From Floccularia luteovirens (taxonomy: Eukaryota > Basidiomycota > Agaricomycetes > Agaricales > Squamanitaceae): a DNA stretch of 64,000 nucleotides. The stretch covers positions 1,054,001 through 1,118,000 of the forward strand of contig VSJF01000003.1 in the NCBI GenBank assembly GCA_009739215.1, given 5' to 3'. A program made the position numbers and the translations under genes. Below the pieces are notes generated by a model. It was not told the origin of the DNA, ran no database searches, and saw only the letters and a program-made list of their open reading frames with translations. How positions within the stretch are numbered: position 1 is the stretch's first letter; the number at the start of each line of letters is the position of its first letter. This document shows, one piece after another, positions 57,311 through 64,000 of the stretch.

Positions 57311-59720
57311 CTACTCCCCTATAACACGACCACCAGGTACTCTAGCTTTCCCGGATGAACTGCTACTGCCTTGCGTATCCGATGACCGAGGTGGTGTTGC
57401 CCGAGCCAAGGTTCCGGACTGTTCATCAAGTGTGATGTTATTCAAAACCGCATTTACACGCCTCTGGAATGTGTTTCCAGCGTCATCTTTGTAAGAGAAG
57501 ACATTGCTATTGGTTCCATTCCCTGAATTCCCGGAAGACGCGATATGGAAGAAACCACCTATATAACACCTCCGTCAAAAAATCTCGCTTATCATGGTGA
57601 AGATCACATCTACTTACTTGCGAGCTGCCTCTCTTGTATATTTGATCGAAGAGTGAGTGGGAACGGAAGAACGTCTCTATTATAAGAATGGTCGAATAAC
57701 GCCGAGACTAGTTGGAGTGTGGCTTTTGAGCACATTTATCGATAACAAAGAGTACATGAACTCACAGTTACTTCCATCAGGTGTCAAGACAGTGAAATTG
57801 ATATTGAGTGGGTACCTGAAGTCATCAACAACAGCAGGCACTCCATTATGAGTCGAAGAAACGCGACCAGTTGCAGTCTGGAAAACGTTCTGCAAATCAT
57901 TCGAATGATCAGATTGTTTAAAGGTGTTACATCAAGGGTGCACTTTGCTTGCCTGGATAGCAGCATCCTGTAAAAAGTTCTGCACGTTGGAATATTGCAA
58001 ATCTTGAGAGAAAGCAACTTTGGTTGATTTGCCACTTCCACTAATGATATTTGCTTCAATTCGAATACTGCGAGTAGCTGTCACTGTGACGTTGACGTCC
58101 CCGTTTTGTCCTACAATTCCGCTAACGCTTGTTTTGGCAAACAATGGAGCATCATACAATGTCATCTTTCCAGTTGTGCGTTTTGGAGAAGAATCCAATA
58201 CGACTTGTAGCAAACCGGAGACAAACCAGTTCTGAAGAATCGTGTGGTCATCCTCGGCGGAAACAACGTCGATGGAGAACTTGTGTGGGCTTGCATCCGT
58301 CAAAAGGGGAACGAAGGGCGTGAGATCAATGAAGTATGTCGGTAAGTCGAGTGCCCCATAAGATGTGATAGGTCTTAATCAAACAAAAAGGGATTAGTCG
58401 CTGTTCTCTAGGAAGCGAGTGTATGGATTATGATATACCTCCATGCTGTGGGGACAATGCCTCCTGTGAAAATAGTCGCATATGGGAAAGCGACACCAGC
58501 AACTCTGTCGTCTATCAAGAGTCGAACCTCGCGGAACGGTCCCTGTCCTAGTGCCACGCCCTGTGGCAATGCAGGAAGGAATTTGTTTGCAGTATTGAAA
58601 TACTACATTTGAATCAAACTTTAGCTTGGAACACTCATTAGGGCAGCCAAGAATAAAGCTATGCTGACCCAAAATTCTTCATTGCCATTACCAGAAGCAT
58701 ATAGTTCGGCAAACAGCCCCACAGTGTTTTGCGGGATAGTTACATTCAGCTGTCAAAGAGGCAAAAAAGACAAGCATGGTTATCATTCTGTGGAGGCGGA
58801 GCGTGCACGAGGAACCTACATCAAATGTAGGAGGAACCGAAGCGTCATTCCCGGTGTTGTTTACTAAAGTGGAAAGCGGTATAATAACATCCGCTTTCTT
58901 TGCAGGTGGATGCTTAGGGGAAGATGCATGGAATGTCGCGTGCAATGTCGCTTAAGAAAAGGGGTTCGGCTAGGTGAGAACTTTTGTTGCACAGGACTTA
59001 CTCGAGTATACACCGTCTAATCCAGTTTGGATCAAATTGTCCAACTGCAAGATGAAAGTTCCAGGCTTCGCAAAGAGAGGGGTGTATCGTGTCACATCTT
59101 TGACGTATGTCCAAAGTATACCATCTCCGCGTGTCGGCTCTGGTGTTGATGTCCGCCAAACTAAATTGATTCAAGTCAGTGAGACTGTGCAACATAAGAT
59201 AACTGTATTATCTCTCTAGCTCACTTTCGACATTCTGGAAGGTGAATATTCCCAAACGGTCGAATTGGGTTCCGTTAGACGTCACGGTGAAATTCAATGT
59301 TATTCCAGCCCAAGAACCAACCGGTCCACAATCAGTGGGAGGACTATAGTGGATTCACAGCTTTCGTCCCTGATGATAATCGCTATGCCTGACTTACTTA
59401 TATTGGACAACCTCCGCACTTGATGAATTAAATGTTTCAAATTTAGATACAAAGAACAGGATGATTTAAATAAAAACATACCTTCCAAATGAAAACGCAA
59501 AATCACGCCTGTGAAAAACAAACTGATTGGATTCATCACATCAAGCAATCAAGGGGGGTTGTGCCTACTGAAGGATCTGGATGGTACATGTTTTGGTGTC
59601 TTCGGGGACGGGTGGAGGCTGTGCCACCTGGAAGTCAACTAAAACTGCTCCATAAACATATGCCCACAACAACGTGCTAACGAAAAGAGAAAATTGGAGT
59701 GAGCCCAGAAGAGACCTCAT
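57311..59720 (-). CDS. secreted PNGase A-like peptide N-glycanase/amidase
   Basis: A predicted secretory-pathway enzyme that removes N-glycans from glycopeptides (peptide-N4-(N-acetyl-beta-glucosaminyl)asparagine amidase A family). Exons: 59720-59569, 59508-59482, 59418-59398, 59343-59225, 59160-59002, 58950-58820, 58749-58669, 58602-58439, 58373-57953, 57889-57766, 57707-57618, 57558-57311; 578 residues. A signal-anchor (LFVSTLLWAYVYGAVL) is followed by VLVDFQVAQPP, PPTDCGPVGSWAGI, RTSTPEPTRGDGI, FAELYASGNGNEEFW and FPYATIFTGGIVPTAWRP. Then come SALFDHSYNRDVLP and many N-glycosylation sequons. The intron after 57953 starts GC (CAG|GCAAGC) in the preferred model; a GTGCAC donor 9 nt later would add three residues. 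Exons 2 and 3 are 27 and 21 nt. The stop is 100 bp from that of the convergent C1-THF synthase. Confidence 0.9.
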
Positions 59721-60188
59721 GGTTCTGCGGAAGAGAGTAAAGCATTGTGTACCCTCGACTTATAGCACTTTATCAGTTCACAGACAGAAGCACCATGAGA
59801 AAAGCTCGGTGCAGTGCATGTGCTACAATGGGCTTCCGTTCATAGCAGGGGTATGCATATGACCCCTACTGGCTAGTTCCCGCAGTACTTAGTGCACATG
59901 TCATGACCGAAGGCAATGGAAATAAGAAGTAAGGGGAAGATGTGCCAATAGTAGGAATCATACTTCCATATTGTTTACTCGAGATATTTTTGTATGTTGT
60001 ACAAAATTGATATATTCAATGGTAATCTTGTAACTTAGCTACATCAAAGCTAGGAGTTTTTGTCCAAATTGTACAACATCTTAAAATAGATGACGAAAGG
60101 TTAGCGACAAAAAAGTTTGACAGGCACTAAGGTATAGAGACGACTAGCATGTGGAACTGTGTGCGTCAGAAAGCAACTAGAAGAATGT
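59721..60188. other. spacer with short inverted repeat, PNGase A promoter / PMP3-like 3' end
   Basis: ATGTTGTACAA (59994-60004) and its exact reverse complement TTGTACAACAT (60069-60079) flank a 64-bp AT-rich loop. This could form a hairpin or mark a small foldback element; it lies just 3' of the PMP3-like stop on the minus strand. No gene is supported here. Confidence 0.5.
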
Positions 60189-61111
60189 TTAGAATTGGTG
60201 GTTGAAGACTTCATCTGAAGTGGACTTTGGCTGTCTTGTTTCTTCATCGCCCTGTGGCCTCTCTCTGTACAAACCACCTTCAGCATCCTCTGGGAATTCA
60301 CTCGTCGAATCACGAAAGCCTGCACTTTCGCTCGACTTGCTCTTCTTCTTCTTTGACTTTTTTCGTTGGCTCGAGTCAGAAGCCAACGAATAAGCGTCTT
60401 GAGTTCTTTCCCACCTGTCCTTTTTCTCCTTCTTCTTCTTTCCTCGCTTAGAGATGCCTGAATCGACCGCATCATCAAAGTTAGCCGGGTAGTGCCACTT
60501 GCCAGAACCTGACATCGATTGTTTATCCGGGTTGTAATAATTTTCGTCTTCCGGCCTCCACAGATCACCATTCGGTTGTCTGCGGGGGTGGGCAACGTTT
60601 CCTTCCGTGGAGAGATCGATGCTGGAACCATGCTCTTGACCGTCCTCATATGGCTGGGTTTCGAGGGTGGAACGTGGTAATCTATCGTTATATCGCGCAG
60701 CCCACTGGGACTTGCGCTCTTTCCTCCGGATCTCTGAGGTATCGACTAGACCATACTTCTGTATCCATTTTGGTGTACGAGCATGATTCTTATTGTTGCG
60801 TATATTCTGAATGTAAAAGTTGTGGGCATGACCTAGTATTGGAGGTTAGATTGTGAAACTGAAATAGGGAACAAGGCACATACCAGGGATATAACCACAA
60901 ACGGTCAAGAGAAGGTTGAGCCAAAAATCAGAGCCAATTCCAAACCTTGCAGCCACAGCTGTAGACTAGGATGAGAATCAAAAGGGGGGAAGATGATATT
61001 AGAGAACAGACCAAGAGGAGGGAATAGAGTGCCCATAATGAAGAGTACCACAGCATAGCCGTGATGTCGCCTGGGAGTAGTATCAATCTTTGTTGGAATA
61101 TAAGAGGACAT
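60189..61111 (-). CDS. PMP3/UPF0057 membrane protein with long charged C-terminal extension
   Basis: Exons 61111-61012, 60958-60884 and 60832-60189 give 272 residues. The first ~75 residues form the Pmp3 two-helix module: YAVVLFIMGTLFPPLAVAA, then GIGSDFWLNLLLTVCGYIPGHAHNFYI. Classical Pmp3 proteins stop at 50-60 residues and influence membrane potential and salt tolerance. Here about 195 hydrophilic residues follow: a Lys/Arg-rich RRKERKSQW, an acidic/Pro region, GSGKWHYPANFDD, and a poly-Lys patch KRGKKKKEKKDRWER plus KKSKKKKSKSSES. Such long-tailed Pmp3 relatives are known in fungi, but their role is unclear. It is divergent from the C2H2 factor over 229 bp. Confidence 0.9.
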
Positions 61112-61340
61112 GGTGGTGGAAAGGTAGGGAAAGTAAAGAGAGAGGGATGCTTATATAGAAAAAGTGAAATTCAAAGGATGATAAGAAGAAAGTGTCAGCG
61201 TGGTCAAGAGCTGGTGATACAATCTTATGTAATCACATCATCTGGCGGTATTTCCTCTTATGGTCATGCATCTATCCCCTCTCAGTGCCATAGTAATTCA
61301 ATTCTTCCTTTTCTTTCTTTTTCTCTTTTATTTACAAACT

Positions 61341-63390
61341 ATGCATTCAAATCATCACCACAACCACCACCACCACCACCTTCTCTCTCTCTCCGACGTC
61401 GTCAATGATGAGACAATAGACGACGATCCAAACTCTGTCCATAATTCTCCTGACTCTCCCCACGACCATTCTCATGAACCACCTCCTTCGTCTTTCCAAT
61501 CTCACTCAAACATCCTCTCTTCCTTGCACCAAGACTATCCTGTGCCAGAACATTCTCAGCATCACCTCGCACAGCCTGATCCCTTTCCTGACGACATGTT
61601 GGAACGTCAGATTGCTACTCTCTTGAATCAAAACGCTTCTGCTGCCTCCGCAGCTCTCCTGGTTGCAGCCGATCAACAGAGACGAGCTAATATGAGTCTA
61701 ATACAGGAAGGAAAGTCAAGTGACCAAGGGAACAATCAAAGTATCTCTGGACTTTGTCTCAACCTCAATGGACTAGCTGCTGTACTACAAGCTGCACATG
61801 CAGCAGAGAATGCACGTGTCGCCGAACACTTGTCTGCCAAAGATTCTCACTTCACTCGACCAGAAATAGGCTTGACTGAAAAACAACAAAAAACGACGAG
61901 AACTGCCCCTGCTTTCCATTCCTTGACTATCACAGAAGGTTCTGAGTCCTTACAAAGGAACCAAGGTAGAGAACAAGGTCATAACAATCACGAAACATCA
62001 GATTATCTCTTTCCCGAAGAAAACAGTATCTCGAATCAAGAAACTTACGCAGATGCCGATAGCGGCCGGAGGAACACAGATTCTCCAATAAGTCAGCACG
62101 ACGACCAAACAGGTGGTTCATCAGTCGGTGAACTACCTCCCGTTCCAGGAGAGTTTTCGGACATCAGTGAAATTTTAAACCAACTATCTGCCCAGTTCGA
62201 GCCAGACACAACACATGGGCCAGAACCTGGGATCTCGACACCCGACTCTTCACCTATCATTTCTCGAACTATGGACTCTGCCGTGCAACCCTCACCACCC
62301 GTTTCAGTCCTAGCACCATCAAATCGGCTACCTGTCACCCAGCCTGTTGCCTCAACTTCGACATCTCCACCTTCCCATCCAGGTGATGCGTTTACTAAGA
62401 AGAGCAGGCGGCACAAGGAGAAAGAGAAAGAAAAAAGTCCTCAACTTCATACATGCGACCAAGAAGATTGCCAAAAGTCATTCACTCGACGCAGTGATCT
62501 GGCGCGCCACATGCGAATACATACAGGTGAACGTCCTTTCGTTTGTTCCCACAACGGTTGTGGAAAGACATTTATTCAAGTACGTGTCGAATACTTTCTT
62601 CTATTCAGCATCTTGACTCAATTCAATTCAATAGCGTTCTGCGTTACATGTCCATGCTCGCGTTCACACCGGGGAGAAACCACACAGCTGTGAATACCCC
62701 GGTTGTGGGAAGACGTTCGGCGATTCTAGCAGTTTAGCGCGTCACAGGAGAACACACACAGGCAAACGTCCATATAAATGCGAAGATCCAACATGCGAAA
62801 AGACTTTCACCCGGCGGACCACGCTAACAGCGCACATGCGTACTCACGATCCCACATGGGAACCAGATCCGAATGTGTAAGTGTCGACAAGTTGAAAATA
62901 CACAACTTTATAATAACATCAAAATTTTAGCAAATACAATTTTAAGGGGAAAAAACGCAAAGTTCTTGATGACGAAGATCAGCAGCTGGCTGAGTCCGTC
63001 AGAACCATATCGGCACTCTTCCAAGCCGGATCAAACTCACTCCTACCCCCATCTCGAGACGAGTCCTTGGAAGTACGTGTAGCAAGTATTAGTGCAGATA
63101 TTGCCGCAGCGATAGCTCAAGCGCAATCACGCGTCTATGATGAAGACGATGAAGACGAAGATGAGGAGGATGAGTCTGGCTCTGGTCAGGAAATGGGTGA
63201 GCCCGAGATGATTGGTCCTAACACCAGCGGAATCCGCGGTGTGAATAGCGGAGATGCAGAATCCGAAAATGATAGGTACATGCCTCCCGAGGACGGCGAT
63301 GAAGATGACGACAGCGATACATTTCCTATGCCACTTCGAGCACGACGGCCACGAGAAGCCGTAACAACTGGTATCAAAAGAAAACGATAG
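61341..63390 (+). CDS. C2H2 zinc-finger transcription factor, four tandem fingers
   Basis: Exons 61341-62579, 62635-62876 and 62931-63390 give 646 residues. The first ~370 residues are disordered, with a His-rich start ([12 protein letters not shown]) and Gln/Ser/Pro/Asp stretches likely to activate or repress. A basic segment [13 protein letters not shown] precedes four C2H2 fingers around residues 375-490: [57 protein letters not shown] and [19 protein letters not shown], with TGERP/TGEKP/TGKRP linkers. After KGKKRKV (probable nuclear signal) comes an acidic region [13 protein letters not shown], and the end is GIKRKR. It resembles fungal Azf1/Mtz-type regulators, but I cannot name an orthologue. 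The upstream ATG at 61260 would add a hydrophobic leader and is rejected. Confidence 0.88.
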
Positions 63391-63764
63391 TATCCAATAA
63401 ATGTCTCGTTTGTATTCTTTTTTATCAATGCTGTTAGAACTTGTACGTTGATGTATCCTGTATGTTATGCATGTTGTATAATGCGAACACTCCTATTAAT
63501 TCTTTTAACTCTTTTTGATATCGGGACAGCACATGCCTGGGCCCTGGGGTTACCATCTCGGGCCGGGGTGAAATAGATAAAATCACGTGCAAAGCCGTTA
63601 TTATACCCGGAGCTCTGTTGTATTAAAGCGCTATCCGAGTCCCAGCCTGTGTGTATAAACTACCATTCATAGGACGCGATTCTCTCATATAACAGCCATC
63701 CGATTCCATAGCTGCGCAACTTGACCAATAACCCGTTTCAAAATTTCAACCGATCTTTGTTACA
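63391..63764. promoter_or_regulatory. C2H2 gene 3' end and FBP1 promoter
   Basis: The FBP1 side has CACGTG at 63584-63589 and GC-rich elements (GGGCCCTGGGG, CGGGCCGGGG) near 63535-63570, absent from most promoters in this window. Carbon-source control is expected for FBP1 genes, but I cannot identify the regulator's site. Confidence 0.4.
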
Positions 63765-64000
63765 ATGACCTCTGAAGAAGCACCGAATACCGATTTGATC
63801 ACTCTCACTCGGTAGGTTTCATTTGACTTTGGAAACCAAGGAGATAATCAATTATCTCCCTCTTAGCCACGTTCTCAATGATCAGTTACGATTAGGCTCC
63901 ACAGCTACAGGCGATCTCACTCTACTGTTGACTGCGATACAAGTTACTTCAAAGTTTATTGCAACGAATGTACGAAAGGCGCGTCTGATCAATCTGTGAG
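63765..64000 (+). CDS. FBP1: fructose-1,6-bisphosphatase, 5' end only
   Basis: A predicted cytosolic gluconeogenic enzyme hydrolysing fructose-1,6-bisphosphate. Exons seen are 63765-63811 and 63867-63995; a GTGAG donor begins at 63996 and the gene runs off the window. The 58 residues visible match the FBPase N-terminus: NTDLITLTRHVLNDQ, then ATGDLTLLLTAIQ and RKARLINL, the AMP-site helix region. The catalytic part is outside the window, so the call rests on the N-terminal pattern alone. Confidence 0.82.

Noticed and set aside
61260..61340. Upstream in-frame ATG that would lengthen the C2H2 factor by 27 residues
   Set aside because: It adds a strongly hydrophobic leader ([11 protein letters not shown]) that makes no sense for a DNA-binding protein; the His-rich MHSNHHH start at 61341 is far more natural.
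61344..61380. Poly-His (CAC/CAT) run as a microsatellite
   Set aside because: It is a coding low-complexity stretch of the C2H2 factor, too short and imperfect to call a separate repeat.
1..64000. CRISPR arrays, prophage, plasmid origins, bacterial operons, secondary-metabolite cluster genes
   Set aside because: None seen; the whole window is intron-rich eukaryotic housekeeping sequence.

Overview
The window is nuclear DNA from a filamentous fungus, most likely a basidiomycete of the Agaricomycotina. The grounds are gene density (about 29 protein genes in 64 kb), very many short introns (mostly 45-65 nt, GT-AG, often with a CTAAC or CTGAC-like branch site), and gene content: kinesin-1 and kinesin-5, KTR mannosyltransferases, PNGase A, Nur1, Pik1 and a FunK1-like kinase. 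It is ordinary housekeeping chromosome; I see no virus, plasmid, gene cluster or CRISPR array. All gene models were built by hand from splice signals. In each one the exon lengths add up to an open frame, except MTR3, which carries one extra base.

Layout. 1-7 kb, minus strand: ferric reductase (cut by the window edge), ATX1 copper chaperone, MUP1-type amino-acid permease, exosome subunit MTR3. 7-9.7 kb: NSRP1-like splicing factor (+) and a kinase-like protein (-). 10-15.7 kb: small RRM protein (+), then TAF13, a DUF4211 protein, DPM2 and VPS55 (all -). 15.9-24.5 kb: kinesin-5 (-), ELF1 (+), kinesin-1 (+). 25-34 kb: Pumilio protein and SEC16 (both +). 33.8-39 kb: OST3 (-) and PIK1 (+), whose start codons are only 91 bp apart. 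39-43 kb: a tandem pair of KTR mannosyltransferases (-). 43.6-44.2 kb: a small inverted-repeat transposon relic. 44.4-47 kb: TOM40, a soluble ABC ATPase and an intron-containing tRNA (all +). 47-50.5 kb: NUR1 (-) and a membrane coiled-coil protein of unknown function (+). 51-57 kb: mitochondrial PheRS (+), GrpE/MGE1 (-), trifunctional C1-THF synthase (+). 57-61 kb: PNGase A-like amidase and a PMP3-like protein (both -). 61-64 kb: a four-finger C2H2 factor and the 5' end of fructose-1,6-bisphosphatase (both +).

Themes. Several products serve the secretory and glycosylation pathway (DPM2, OST3, two KTRs, SEC16, PIK1, VPS55, PNGase A). Others serve mitochondria (TOM40, FARS2, MGE1, probably a C1-THF isoform), and the Pumilio protein may bind a Puf3-type UGUAUAUA site. 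They are neighbours, not an operon.

The most unusual content is in gene structure. There are micro-exons of 5, 6, 10, 11, 12 and 17 nt, with the 6- and 10-nt ones preserved in both KTR paralogues. One gene needs a 21-nt intron or a skipped segment. Two genes have an intron directly after the start ATG, at least one intron is GC-AG, and MTR3 has a one-base frameshift in a conserved segment. I did not find a convincing new molecular system.
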